Notes under the pieces: model-generated
The model's input: only the letters and a program-made list of their open reading frames with translations
Told to the model about the DNA's origin: nothing
The model's database searches: none
Part shown: positions 1 through 11,740 of the stretch, piece by piece
Position numbering within the stretch: the first letter of the stretch is position 1
Layout: each line of letters starts with the position of its first letter
DNA from: Triglochin maritima
Lineage: Eukaryota > Streptophyta > Magnoliopsida > Alismatales > Juncaginaceae
DNA length: 64,000 nucleotides
Direction: 5' to 3'
NCBI GenBank assembly: GCA_963682175.1
Contig: OY821771.1
Span: 11,283,001 to 11,347,000 of the forward strand
Translations under genes and position numbers: made by a program

Positions 1-1480
1 AGTTGACCAGTTCTACATCCGGCTTCGGAAGCCAACCACACGCCTGAGCCCGTGAGAAAAACTCCCTAACGGTCACTCGCCACAACATGGGTGGACCCTT
101 CCGAACTGCTACAACACAGGGAAAAACCCAGCTCCGGGAATCCAACCACAGTGCCCGAGCCCGCGAGCCTAGCTCCAGTGGTCACTCGTAACAACGTAGG
201 TAAACCATCCCGGACCGCCCCAACAAGGGAACACCATAACATCTAGTCATACATGCCTCATACGTCATCCCCACTACTCGACCTCACGCCCAAGTCCGTG
301 AGAAATGCTCCAACAGCCACTCGTAACAACGTGGGTGGACAATCGGTTCCACAAACCTCTCACATTCTCATAGTCTCACTAGGCAAGGGGGTAAATGCAA
401 TTTACCCCCAAAAGCACAGGTCCACAACCCTGATAAGTTATAGAGCAATAACATGAACCGGACTACAAAATCATATAAGCAGCATGAAGAAAAATACAAC
501 TTTAAATCCACAATTAAGGTACAAGGGTATAATTGTAAATCCACCAAAATTTCTAGACAAATCATAATTCTCATCAGCTGGAGGGGAAAATAGTAATTTT
601 CCCAAATATTAATCATTTACTCAAATTCAAACAAATCTACGGGTTTTCAGCAATTATTTCTGATTATTAATTAATTAAACAATTAATCTTAGGATTTCCA
701 ATGCAATTAATCCAATCGTTAACTATTTAGCCAAAAACAACTCAACCATAGGGTTTCTTATGTAATTATTCCAATTAAATATTAACTAATACATTTCAAC
801 AACTTCCTGGATTTATCATGCAAATTACTCAACTAAAACCATTCCACCACGTATTAAACAAACCAGGGACTGACATGCAAAACATACACACAACAAAACA
901 CCCTAACCGTCGGCCCACCGTTGCCTCCAGCCTCCGACAGCCCTGCCCCAAGGCAGTTGGCCGCGACGACAGCCACCACCAGCCCGTGGTGGCACGGTTC
1001 GAATGGTCGTGCACGGCTCCAGGCTCCGGCACGATTCCGATCGGCCTGCATGCGACGCCAGCCCGCGTGCACCACTCCGGCCAGCCTCCTCGGTGACTCC
1101 TCTCACCTTCCCGACCTCCTAGACTCTAAACTAGGGTGGATGGCATACCTCAACCCGAAGCGACGGGAGAAGAATATTGGAGAAGGGGAAGCCTCCCCTC
1201 CGCCTACGCGCGGGCGACCTCGTTGGAGCCCTCGCCGCCACGGTCGTCATCGTCGTAGATGCTGGAGAAGGAGGAAGGAGAAAATGTGAGGGTGGAGGTT
1301 TTGGGTTTAGGGATTTGAGTAAACGGGAGGGGTGAGAGAGAGAGAGAGAGTTAACAAAACTAATACATAAAATTGTTACATTGATAGTAACAAACGCCGC
1401 CATATATAATAGAGAACAACATATATATAATACACAAATAAAAACACAAAACATATGAAAAAATTGTTAATCTCTCCCAA
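1..1480 (-). mobile_element. Probable Ty3/Gypsy-type LTR fragment, cut by the window start
   Basis: Read on the - strand, this stretch looks like a long retrotransposon LTR. It has a CT-repeat leader (near 1335-1352), a GC-rich block (900-1270) without a conserved protein, an AT-rich part, and a GC-rich end. The last 400 bases hold three imperfect copies of a roughly 110-134-bp unit, with the shared string around 75, 184 and 318. The short open frames do not resemble known proteins and overlap on both strands. No LTR boundary or target duplication can be seen. This call rests on overall look, so confidence is modest. Confidence 0.38.
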
Positions 1481-1586
1481 GTCAATTGGAAGAGAGTGAT
1501 CCAATCAAATGTCGTCTACAAACCGAAAACATAATTTTGTTTATCTTTTGGGTCTGACTAAACTTTGCAAGCTTCTACAGAAGATT

Positions 1587-1880
1587 CTACTTTTGTAGGT
1601 CCGTTATGCTCTCATTCGGATTCTCCACCGGTGGTACCAGTGTTTCATCGTCCCAGACAAAGTACTGACAGTAATGAGTTGTCTCCAAGGAGCCACAAAT
1701 GTAGAACTTGCGACTGGCCTTGTTGGGGGTGTTGGACCACATATCCGTCGCCTTGAAACCACACATACGTGTGTGATAAGGTAGACGTGGGACTCCCGGT
1801 ATTTCAACATAGAGATTGCCTCCTCATATTGGTCCACCGGTTATGTACTCCTCGTCATCACTTGAGTAGTTGTTTGTGGA
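1587..1880 (-). pseudogene. GRF-type zinc-finger gene remnant
   Basis: Translating the - strand from about 1880 to the TAG at 1587-1589 gives an acidic stretch followed by a GRF-like finger. It has a Cys near the start, a WSNTPNKASRKFYICG segment, a later Cys, and the FVW-DD ending typical of the family (C...TP.N..R.FY.C...C..F.W.D). An in-frame TGA at 1824-1826 separates the acidic part from the finger, and no start is obvious. GRF fingers bind nucleic acid and are common in plant transposon-derived genes. I infer a broken transposon-borne gene, not a host gene. Confidence 0.55.
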
Positions 1881-2099
1881 TTTGTGTCCTAGAGAGTCAA
1901 AAGCTAAAGTGAGTGAGTTTGTGTATGCAGTTTGTTTGAATGAATTTGTTTAAGATGAATGCATATATGAGTTTTTCTATTTATATGTTTGTGGATGACT
2001 GCATAAATGTGTTGTAGATGAATGATGAAAAATACTATTTATTTTGATCAGGGAAATCGAAACCCGAAAAGAGAAAATAGGCTTTTTCCTTGTTTGGAT

Positions 2100-2410
2100 A
2101 GGACTTACAGCAATGGTATTTATCTGTCGGTGTGAGTTATGTCGTTTGTCGAGTAACCGAAACCAACAGAACTTATCCGTCGGTGAAGTTTACCTACATA
2201 ATTCACCAACGGAAAATTTTGTGTCAAAATTAACACCGACGACATTTATCCTTCAGAACATCCGTCAATGGAACTAAACACCGACACAGGTAACACCGAC
2301 AGTAAACATATATATATATATATATATATATCGATGTTCACCTACACCAACGGATAGTGACATACACTGATAGATATATTCCGACAAGGAATCCCTGTTT
2401 TGTTGTGGTG
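2100..2410. mobile_element. CACTA (En/Spm) transposon terminus
   Basis: Short motifs related to CCGTCGGTG/CACCGACGG recur in both orientations between 2125 and 2355, interrupted by a (TA)n tract at about 2310-2331. The stretch ends in CCTGTTTTGTTGTGGTG at 2410. Its reverse complement, CACCACAACAAAACAGG, is one base from the usual plant CACTA end (CACTACAACAAAA). Subterminal repeats of this kind are what CACTA transposases bind. The other end and a 3-bp target duplication were not located, so the element is probably truncated; it may include the GRF remnant upstream. Confidence 0.7.
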
Positions 2411-3175
2411 GTCATAAATAGGCACTCAAATTTATTTAGAAACAATAAAGACAAAAGTTAAACATAAATTTGACATACCCGTACAATGAATGGGTTATCT
2501 TGCTAGGAACTAAAATTATAAACGTCAAAAAAAATATTAAAAATATTTTAGCAATAATATGAGAGTTTGGTGATGAAAAGGTACGAGAAACATGAAGTCT
2601 TTTGAGATAGGCTTGAGGTCCAAAGGAACAAAAGCATTGAATAATGAGAATGATTTAGAATTTGAGTTTTAAGATTAATTTCCAGATATAAGGACTTTAT
2701 TCTTTTAAAATTAAAATTGTCTACATGGTAGTGCCTGAGGAAGGACATTCATATTTGTATCAGCATATTCTTTTAAGACTTAACGATAGTGTCTAATATT
2801 AATCATTTTATATGATCATAATATGATGAATCCCACATTCACATTAGAGTAGTCCATCATGTGTGTATACGTTATACGTAGTAAAGCAAACGATTATGTG
2901 ATTATTGTAATGCTAAATCCTTCAATAAGAAACAAATAAACATCAGATATTAGTACCGCATAATCCAAAATTCCAAACAACATACACCTAATTGCGCCAT
3001 AAATTCCTTTCAAATTTTCAACTATAAGAATAACTGGATGTGTTGACCTGACTTGATCTTCTGGGAGACCAGAACTCAATCGGTACGGTACATAAAGTAC
3101 TAAAGCTCTTCACAACTAAAAGACCGAAGTCTTCGTTCAAAGGCTTCCAATTAACAAATCATCACATGCACAACT
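2411..3175. other. Intergenic, no gene recognised
   Basis: AT-rich sequence without a convincing gene. The part at 2935-3020 resembles 13565-13640 (shared strings around CATAATCCAAA and TTGCGCCATAAATT), so it contains a dispersed repeat of unknown class. Confidence 0.5.
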
Positions 3176-3177
3176 AG

Positions 3178-3275
3178 ACTTGGGTGACCGGCCGGCCCGG
3201 CAGGCAAAACGTGTCGGCCCTTAGAGCCAACACGTTAAGGGGAACGGCCTGCAACCCCAACGGCTATTTTTAATA
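3178..3275. mobile_element. GC-rich hAT-like terminal fragment
   Basis: A short GC-rich block (GGCCGGCCCGGCAGGC and relatives) in AT-rich DNA, of the kind found at ends of plant hAT elements. It lies about 0.5 kb before the hAT transposase remnant and may be that element's left end. No matching right end or 8-bp duplication was found. Confidence 0.35.
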
Positions 3276-3789
3276 TATTTTTTAATTATGGTTTTATTGA
3301 GTTAATTACCAAAATATCATTACAAAAAATTATATATCCCCCCATTTTACTCATTTCTTCACTCCAAATCTTCTTCTTCTCTTTCAAATTTTTTACTTAC
3401 TCTCCTAAATCTTTCACTAAGTGTTGTAACTGTGTTGGAAGAGTGTCAAGTTGGAGCAAAAGCCTAAAGTTACTGCCCGATTTGTCTGATTTTGCACCAT
3501 GCCAACACATTTTCTTTGCTTCTCGTTTTCTCATTTGCATTTCTTTACTCTTTTAGTTTATTTATTAGAATTAATTTATTTGAGTTAAATTTAATATAGT
3601 TAATTATCATGGTTTTCTTGTTGTTTAGAAATTTAGATTTTTCTTTGCAAACTTTTAAATTTCAATGTCATCTAAACCGTCGATTAATTCATTACCTTAG
3701 GGGATCGTAATCCCACTCTTAGTGCATCAACTAGAAAATCCAAAAGGAAAAGTAATAGAAAAAAATACTCCCGTTTAGAAAAAAATTGA

Positions 3790-6240
3790 CCTACGCCAGG
3801 ATAAAAATGGGAAAGATATCGCCATATGTAAAATATGTGGTGCTGAACTTTCTACACTTGGTAGCCAAGGAATTTGTCATCTATCAAGACATGCACAAAA
3901 ATGTAAACTTAGGAATATTGAAGCATCAGTTCATAGCAATCAAATTTAGACACTAGTAGTGGAAATTTAAAACTAGGAAATACAATCCAATTAATGGTAG
4001 AGATGTAATTATTGATTATATAATTAGAGATGAATTACCATTTAGTCAATGTGAATCTCAAACTTTAGAAATGCATTTAGCTAGCATAACCCACAATTTT
4101 AACCATTTTTCCGACGCACATTTGGGGTTGCTGCAAATACAAAATTTGATAACGAGAAAATATACTTGATTAATACGTTTGCATCAATGACTTTTATGAT
4201 AGCATTAACAACCGATATTTGGAGTGATGTTAATGACTTCCCATATTGTTGCATAACTGCTCATTTTTTAGATAATTCATGGGTTTTACATAAATAATTA
4301 TATCTTTGGCATCGATTTTGCACCCACACTACTATGATTATATATAACCAGATAAGAGATATATTGCATGCTTATTCAATAACAAATAAAATTTGTGCAA
4401 TTTCTTTTAACAATGCTACTATTAATTCCGCAGCAGTAGAATTATTTATAAATTATGTAATCCACTCTTAGATGGTATTAGTTTTCATGTTAGATATGTT
4501 TGTCATGTTTTAAACTTAGTCGTATAAGATGGACTTAGAAATAATTACACCTTCTTTAAAAAATGTTAGGCATGTTATTGCCTATATAGGTAGTAATAAT
4601 ACATATAAATATCAAGAATTTAGATAATTGTACTCTAGTACTGAGGTTAAACCAAAGAAATTTAAATTTAGATGTCCATCATGGATGAAACTCTACTAAT
4701 GAAATGTTGAAATGTTGTTATCATTATAGTTCTTTAATTTCAGTTTTTTATAACTCAAACTGCTAAACGTCGCCCGCGAATTACTTAAATCGCCCACACT
4801 AATTATCATTTTGTTATTCTCTCTCCTTTTTACTTATTTCTGCTCCCAACATGCTTTCCTCTGTTTATACTACAACAAAAGATAATCATGAAAAATAAAA
4901 TCGGACTAAAAATGCGATGGTGGCAGGGTGTGGCAGTACCTACGAGGGATATTGATCTGTTTTATTGTACTCTGGATATTGATACGTTTACCCATTTATT
5001 TACGTTTGTGTTTGTTTCCCACCCCGTCACCACCGAAATCTTGCAACGAAACCTCAAATAATTTGAAATAACACATCATATAAAATTAAAATTTAAAACA
5101 AAAATGGGGTCATCTGGCTAGGACGTGCCCCCCATTGGGGGACTTTTTTGCAGACACCCCCTATGGGGGAGGCGTTTTTCCCAGACGTCCCAGTCGAATA
5201 TTTTTTTTTGTAACTAAACCTGCCGGATTCAGACGTTTTGTCAAACATTTCCTTACATTTCCTTGGTTAGTGAGGAAAACTGAGACAAAAGTCTTATTCT
5301 AATAGACGGGACGAAATGAGTATTAAATGAAATGTAAATGACAAAATGGTAATTGGCGCAAACGATTTAAGTAATTTGCGGACGCCGAATAGCAATATTT
5401 TTTTATAATAAAAGACAAAATGAAAACTTTTTAAGTAATCTTGAATTGGATAATTCTAGAATTATGTTAGATTTTTTGAAACATTTTTCAACTTCACTAA
5501 GACATTAAGTGGAATATATTACATAACTTCTAACTTATTTATATCTGAATTACTTCTAATTACTAAAGTATTTGTGAAATATAGGAGTAATGGTTGTTTT
5601 GTTAAAATTATAAATGCAATGGAGAATAAGTTTAATAAAATTGGAAACCTCCACCATTAAATTTTTGTTTAGTTTTTGTTATGTGTCCTAGATTTAAAAT
5701 GATCGGCTTAGAAATTTACTTAGAAACTATTTTTGAAAACATGAATTATGAAGGTTGTGAAAATTACTTTAAAAAAATTAAAACACACCTTAATAGATTT
5801 TTAGTTTATTTGAACGGTTACATAATATTAATCAAATATGTTCAAACATTGTTAGTTCATCATCATCCTAACAACACCTACTTGTGGATCAAGATGAAGT
5901 GATGATAACTCATATGGAATTGGTTAAACCAGAAAAAATTAAGATTAGTACAAAATGAAACACATAACGAATTAACATGATATTTAAATAATGAAATGTA
6001 CTTAACTCCTACAGAATGCAAATCGTTTGATGTTTTAGACTGATCGAAATGTAACTCTACTAGATTTCCAATAGTTTATTTATTAGCACGCGATTTACTA
6101 ACTCCTCTGGCATCAACTATGACGACAAGAGGCGTAGCACGTTCGATAGATCACTCGAGGCAAATATTGGCTTGAAATATTGGTTGGACGTGGCAAAGAG
6201 AATGCAGATCAACTAGAGCAGCGATGAAGATGAATGAACT
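3790..6240 (+). pseudogene. Decayed hAT (Ac-like) transposase, split by a nested MULE
   Basis: Pieces of a BED-finger hAT transposase appear in order on the + strand. A BED zinc finger is at about 3810-3920 (ICKICGAEL...HLSRHAQKC). A catalytic-domain piece is at about 4130-4300 (LTTDIWSDVNDFPYCCITAHF). A segment with PRFK is at 5681-5850. A C-terminal dimerisation domain is at about 6030-6180 (FPIVYLLARDLLTPLAST). Many stops and frameshifts separate them, so it cannot encode transposase. A MULE-like insertion at about 4753-5398 interrupts the gene. AT-rich sequence after 6240 resembles a 3' untranslated region. Confidence 0.75.
4753..5398. mobile_element. Small non-autonomous Mutator-like element
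   Basis: Inverted repeats of about 56 bp, 4762-4817 and 5338-5393, share the core AATTACTTAAATCG and are clearly related to the TIRs of the larger MULE at 6766-11982. The interior (5125-5200) carries the same kind of GC-rich blocks (GGGGGAGGCG, CAGACGTCCC) as that MULE. A 9-bp direct repeat TTTTTTATA (4744-4752, 5399-5407) is a possible target duplication, but it is low-complexity and the outer ends are not symmetrical. It has no coding capacity. It sits inside the older hAT remnant, so it is the younger insertion. Confidence 0.7.
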
Positions 6241-6765
6241 ATCTATAATTGTAATTTGCAATTGTAATACTTAATACATTAGAAATTATATGTAATTTGT
6301 AAACTTATTGTACTTAATAAAATTTCACTAGCAGCTTGGATGTGTAAATAGGGTAGTCGGTGAGGTAATGACGAAAGTGAACTGATTATTTTGTTAAAAT
6401 ACTAATTTGATAATATTTTTAATTGAATTTTAATAAGTTACTTTTATCTGAATATCTCCGATACAAAAAATAGACCAACAAATCCGATCAACAAGAACTT
6501 GAACCGACCGGTCTAGACTTCCGAAGTTCGTGGGAGTTGGGGGCAGGTACCAGGTCTACGGACAACCTTATGTTTCTTCCAAATTTTCCAAAAAATATTA
6601 GAGTACATGGGCTTGACTTGACCTGGTCTATCTGCCCCACACATATACTCACTACCCTTTTCCCAATATTAAAACAATGATGAAGGAGACTTTGCATTCA
6701 TATTTCATAGTTCATACCATGTATCTTGGTAATGTTTACATTAATAACCTTCAAATAAAAATTGG
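6241..6765. other. Spacer between hAT remnant and MULE
   Basis: No gene seen. A GC-richer part at 6500-6560 (GACCGGTCTAGAC) could be left from the right end of the hAT element, but no inverted repeat could be matched with confidence. Confidence 0.4.
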
Positions 6766-6959
6766 GAACTACTAAACGTCGCCCCAAAACTACTTAAATC
6801 GCCCCTTGAAATTACCAAATTGCCCTTAACAATATATTTAATACCCAAATCGTCCAGTGTCTATAAATTAGGCCTACGGTCTTGTATATTCATAATTTAT
6901 CAGTAAAAACACCACGAAAATGTCTGACGAGGGTGATGCATCCGGTGAGGAAAGCCTGG

Positions 6960-7225
6960 CGCGGGGCAAATTTTGGGCCGAGCGTCTGCATTAGACGCCT
7001 CCCCCAAGGTGAGGGCGTCTGCGTAGGACGTCCTCCCCTTGGCCTAGGCGTCTAACGCAGACGCCTACGCAATGGGAGAGGCGTCTTATGTAGACGTCCT
7101 CCCCTTGGGTAAGACGTCTTTAGTAGATGCCCTTTTCTTCGGTCAGGCGTCCTACGCAGACGCCTCACCCTTGGGGAGGGCGTTTAACTCAGACGCCCCC
7201 CATGGGGTAGGCGTTTACTCCAGAC
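6960..7225. repeat. Left GC-rich hairpin array of the MULE
   Basis: Alternating short palindromes are repeated about every 40 bp. One kind is GGCGTCT-spacer-AGACGCC, the other CCTCCCC-spacer-GGGGAGG or a degenerate form. The same units occur at the right side of the element (11588-11740) and, degenerate, in the small MULE (5125-5200). Confidence 0.8.
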
Positions 7226-7271
7226 GCCTGCAATTTTGTTGATTTTTTTAATTTTGATTTTATTTTTGTAG

Positions 7272-9267
7272 GTTCCATTGGAAGATTTCGGTGGTGATGA
7301 AGTGGATTACAGTGAGTTATTTCAAACTACACAAATCTTTGAAACAATCGATGAAGCAAGTAAATGGGCCAAACAAGTAGCTATCGGAGCTGGGTTTTTT
7401 TTGGTCGTGTCGTCGTACAAAACAAGATCAGATAGTCTGATTGATTGTTATTTGAGATGCGACCGGCGAAATCAAATGGAGTCTCGAGATATGGATACTG
7501 CACTTCGAAGAAACACCAAAAGAAAGGGTTGCGGTTGTCGTTTCTTAATAAAAGTGGTGGAGCGACGAGATCGTGATGGATGGGTTGTGGTTTTTAATAG
7601 TGCTCATGGACATCACAACCACAGACTGGCAGTTTATCCAGAGGGTCATCGTCAAATTAGTGGTCTAAGTTCTGAGGCGAAGAAGATTGTTCGTGATATG
7701 ACTGAGGCGCAAGCAAAACCACGGAACATCTTGAAGGCAGTAAAAGAAAAATTCCCGGAGGACAATCCAAATCAAAGGCATATTTATAATTTCAGAGATT
7801 ACATGAGGAGGACAAAATCTGAAGACCGGAATCCCGTCCAGCAGTTTCTCTATCAAGCAGTGCAGTGTGAGTACTTACATTGGATTATGGCGGATCCAGA
7901 AACTGATGTCGTCACTCACGCTTTTTTGGCACATCCGACGTCAGTCCAGTTGTTGCGGACATATCCTTTCGTTATCTGCATGGATTCGATTTACAAGACG
8001 AACAAGTACAAGATGCCTTTGTTCGAAATGATTGGGTCACACCAACAAACAAGAATTTCCTTATTGGATATGTGATTTTGATGGATGAATCTTACTCCAG
8101 TTATCTGTGGGTGATGGAGAAGTTGCGAGATCTGTTATTGGGGATTGTCAGCTCGACTGCAATAATAATAGACCGGGAGTTAGGCCTTATGCGACCGGTG
8201 AGAGAGGTTTTTCCTGACTCTGCTCATTTACTCTGCACATGGCACATCAACAAAGACGTATTCAACTACGCATACCACGTATTCGGCAAGAATAAGCAGA
8301 TGGCAGAGACTTTGAGGCGTGGAAGATGGAGAAAAATCATGCTTTCTACTTCAGAAGCCGAGTATGATAGAGTTTTGTATGCTCTGAAAGATTTGTATAG
8401 ATCGTGGCCGGCTATCACGGAGTATCTGGACACCACGTGGTTGGTGCATAAAGAAAAGTTTGTGCTGAATTGGACGAACAAAGTCCTTCATTTTGGGAAC
8501 ACCACGAATTGTAGGGTCGAAAGTGCTCATTCGGCTCTAAAAGAGTGGATTTCTACATCGACAGCAGCTCTGGACACTCTTTTCGAACGCGTCAACGCGG
8601 CTATTGAAATGCAGCTGACGAATATTCGCAACTTTCTTGAAGACTCGAGACGGCGAAATTTGACTAATTTCGGACATGCTCTATATCGTCACATAAATGG
8701 TCGAGTTTCGCATCACTGCTTGCAATTGCTGAGTCAGGAGGTGAAGAGAATGCAACAGTTAGATGATGAAGTTGAATATCGTTGCGAGTGCGCTTTTCTG
8801 ACTTCTCATGGGATACCTTGCGCATGTACCATCCGCGGATGTCTTGAATCAGACAACGGAATTTACTTAGAGCAGATTCATCCGTTCTGGAGGACACTTG
8901 TCATTGGGGAAGGAGCCGGGAACGCAGAGTTTGTGTCTCAGGCAGCTCAAGACGCCGAACATTTTTGCAGCCTGGTTGATGAGATTGCAGGAAGTGACCC
9001 TACCGTAATTCGATCTGCCTCTCGGGTTTTATTCGAGCAGCTACACCCCGAACATTCGAATTTTAGAGAGCCTGCAGAAAAAAACAAAGCTACGAGGTCG
9101 ACCAAGGGGAAAGTCGACACGACGGGACCCTAGTGCGTTTGAGTATGCAGAGCGAGGTAGTGGTCGATCTTCAGGTAGTGGGAGTAGAGGTCGTGGTCGT
9201 TCTTCCGGTAGTGGAAGCAAAGGTCGTGGTCGATCTTCTAGTTCTTCGTCTGTGAGGGGAGGATCAG
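7272..9267 (+). pseudogene. MULE transposase, FAR1-type, with two frameshifts
   Basis: The frame opens after a splice acceptor (TTTTTGTAG, ending 7271); an ATG at 6920 starting MSDEGDAS may mark the first exon, but I could not place its donor. Domains in order: a FAR1/WRKY-GCM1-like DNA-binding region with KGCGCRF and HGHHNH (about 7270-7640); the MULE catalytic domain with CMDSIYKTNKYKMPLFEMIG (7978-8038), IIIDRE and CTWHIN (8166-8250); and a SWIM-like finger, CECAFLTSHGIPCAC (8790-8828). One missing base near 8036 and one extra base near 9110 break the frame. After the second break the frame continues as a Gly/Arg/Ser-rich tail to a donor at 9267. The transposase would bind the element ends and cut DNA. 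Confidence 0.85.
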
Positions 9268-9368
9268 GTATACCATCCCTATATTTATTGTTATTATAAT
9301 TTTGTTATTTATTTCAGTAAATATGTATCTTTTGTTATTATATGTAACTGTATTTTTTTATATTGTAG

Positions 9369-9785
9369 TGACTGTGCGGGCTGACGTAGACGACTTCCCA
9401 TATGCGGATAGGATTCCAGGAATCATTATGTCATTCCTACACTAGTGGAATGATGAACGTGCTGATGGAAACTGTGGATTTCGATGTGTCGTCGATGTTT
9501 TCCACGGTGGTGAAGACAATTGGTAACTCTCCCGTCGTTCGATTTCAAATGAGCTAGCTGCGAACCCATCTTTTTATGAGCACGTATACTATGACGGTGT
9601 GGCGCAGGCTCGTCACCGGATTAATTGGGGTGGGGGACCTTGTGGCAAGAATCACTACATGGAGACGTGGACGGACTTGTTTCCCATTGCAAATTTTTAC
9701 AAGTGTGCAGTTATGTTCTTCTCTCTCGGAAATGATGGTTCGTTGTACCCAGTCGCAGACCGCACCGCATGCTCTGGTGTCGGGA
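9369..9785 (+). pseudogene. OTU-type cysteine protease domain, last exon of the MULE transposase gene
   Basis: After a 101-bp intron (9268-9368, donor GTATAC, acceptor TTGTAG) the frame continues with ADGNCGFRCVVDVF, where the D..C is the OTU catalytic loop, and with HGGEDNW and later segments. Two in-frame stops (TAG in LH*WN near 9441, TAA in NW*LS near 9523) break it. OTU domains are known on plant MULE products, possibly countering ubiquitin-linked control; that role is inference. The end runs into the antisense PMD gene near 9785, and a catalytic His was not identified. Confidence 0.7.
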
Positions 9786-11306
9786 TGTCAACCGGGATCA
9801 CCTGAACATATCCTAACTGACGCAAGACACGATCGAGCATATAAGGCTCTATGATATCCCGATAACGAATAAGGCTCATCAATAAAGTCCTCGGGACCTC
9901 CGCTGCTGGGTCAGGACCATAGGGTAACCACTCCACCTAAACTTTAACACATTAATAATAATACATCTTAAAATTAAATAAATAAATGTAAATGGTGTAA
10001 AGTTTGATACCTCTGATGCAGTCATCTGATCTAGCCTCGCTCCGGACGGCCCACATACCCGAACGTGGATGACCCTCCTCGATAATCTTCCGCTCACGAT
10101 GCGGGCGCAATGCGGGAAAGTACTCGTATATCCACGCCTACAGCAGCGTAAGACAACCTGCAATCCAGAACAATCCGCACGGTTAGCTATCCCAAGCTGA
10201 CGGTACAGGTATGCCAACGTCGTTGAGCCCCACGAGTACTCACGAACGGTGTCCGGGTCCCTAGCCTTCAATAGATCGCGTGGTCTGATCCGGCAACCAC
10301 TCTTGTCGACAAACAAGACGGCTCCGAGCATCAAGAATAGGTACGCCGTCAACTGTGTATCATCGGCCCGCAGAGGTCGTGCCCGTCTGCATAGGTCCTC
10401 AAGGGAGTCGATGCCGACACCACCACCACTCCATAAAGCTGTATCTCTCGCCAGACCATCAGGTGTGACACCAAGTAACTCTGCCACATAACACCTCAGC
10501 TCAGACGTCGACCCCTGAGCACTAACCAGACGACCATCCACAGGAATGCGCAGGATCTGGAAAACATCGTGAAGCATGATCGTCATCTCTCCGAAAGGCA
10601 TGTGAAAAGTGTTGGTGTCAGGCTGCCACCGCTCCACAAACGCAGAAATCAAAGGCATGTCGAGATAAGGGAACATGTTGTACGGTAAGTGCCCCAAACG
10701 AGTGGCACTAATCTCCTCTCTGATATCAGCACTCAGTGTAGACTGCCAACCCTGTAGTGTTGTACAGGCTCTGTGCCGATTATGGCACTTCAGAACCTTC
10801 CGATCATCTCCGTCCCAGATCCGTCTAGCGATGTGACCCCAGAAACTAGGAATGACGCTCCCATCTAAAGGACCACCAGGCGTCATACTGCTCACGATCC
10901 AAGAATCGTCCTGGACCCTCTTCTTCTTCTGAGCGCGGGGATCTACAGTGCACGAGCTCGAATCCCCGGTCGTAAACCTCCCACCCCTACCCTTCCGCAC
11001 CATCCATCCGGCGGAAGTAGAACTACCCGCTCGACCACGTCCTCTGCTATACTCCCCCTGCCTCTCCACCTCCAGGCGCTCTAACTCATACGGGTCATCA
11101 TCGTCGCTCCCGTCGTCGGGATTGTCCACATGCTCATCATCGAAGGAATCATCATCCTCCTCACGACGACGTAATGCCTCCCTCTCCCTCCTGACCGAAG
11201 TAGATATCCCTCGTCTACGTGGATCACGCAGTGCTGAATCATCCTCTAAAGAACGGAAGACGTGTAATGGTATTGACTTGCCTTTCCCTCCACTGTGACC
11301 CGATGA
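9697..11306 (-). pseudogene. Plant-mobile-domain (PMD / PP7-long-form-like) gene
   Basis: The upstream exon reads from about 11306 (after an AATAG acceptor-like site). It has an acidic/arginine-rich lead and then PMD hallmarks: ISAFVERWQPDTNTFHMPFG, MTIMLHDVFQILRIPVDG, and LTAYLFLMLGAVLFVDKSG. A missing base near 10160 and an in-frame TAG near 10141 break the run, after which the conserved AWIYEYFPALRP appears. An intron (about 9938-10011) leads to the last part, VEWLPYGPDPAAEV...YMLDRVLRQLGYVQ. PMD proteins such as MAIN and MAIL1 act in gene silencing and genome stability; copies inside transposons are known. The C-terminus runs into the antisense OTU exon. Confidence 0.8.
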
Positions 11307-11309
11307 CTA

Positions 11310-11560
11310 TTAATTGAAATTTTAAATACAAATTTGTTAAACTAAATTATCATATTTATCACAATTGTTAAACTAAATCAAAATTTGTTAAACTAAATTA
11401 TCACAATTGTTAAACTAAATCAAAATTTGTTAAACTAAATTAAAACAATTGTTAAACTAAATCAAAAATTGTTAAAACTAAATATCACAAATGTTAAACT
11501 TAATAAGAATTTGTAAATTTAAATTTTCAGATTTATCACAATTTATTAAAGTAATTATCA
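11310..11560. repeat. AT-rich ~22-bp tandem repeat
   Basis: About nine degenerate copies of a unit like TTTGTTAAACTAAATTATCA run from 11326 to 11520. They lie in the MULE, between the PMD gene's upstream exon and the right hairpin array, and probably form an intron or 5' region of that gene. Confidence 0.75.
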
Positions 11561-11587
11561 GATTTAATGAAAATTAAAAACAAATTT

Positions 11588-11740
11588 GTGGAGGCGTCTG
11601 CGAGAGACGCCTCCCGCATGGTGGAGGCGTCTGTCGGAGACGCCTCCTCCTTCGGGGAGACGTCTCCCGATGGGGGGAGCGGCTTCCTCGGACGCCCGCT
11701 CCATGCGGGGGGCGTCTCCCTCGGACGCCGACGACTTTTT
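11588..11740. repeat. Right GC-rich hairpin array of the MULE
   Basis: Repeats of GAGGCGTCT-spacer-AGACGCCTC alternating with GGGGAGACGTCTCCC-like palindromes. It mirrors the left array at 6960-7225 and lies about 180 bp inside the right TIR. Confidence 0.8.

Noticed and set aside
829..1454. Several overlapping open frames on both strands
   Set aside because: They arise in GC-rich, CT-repeat LTR-like sequence, overlap each other antisense and show no domain.
7272..9267. Functional FAR1/FHY3 host gene
   Set aside because: It has two frameshifts, a stop-broken OTU exon, and lies inside MULE TIRs.
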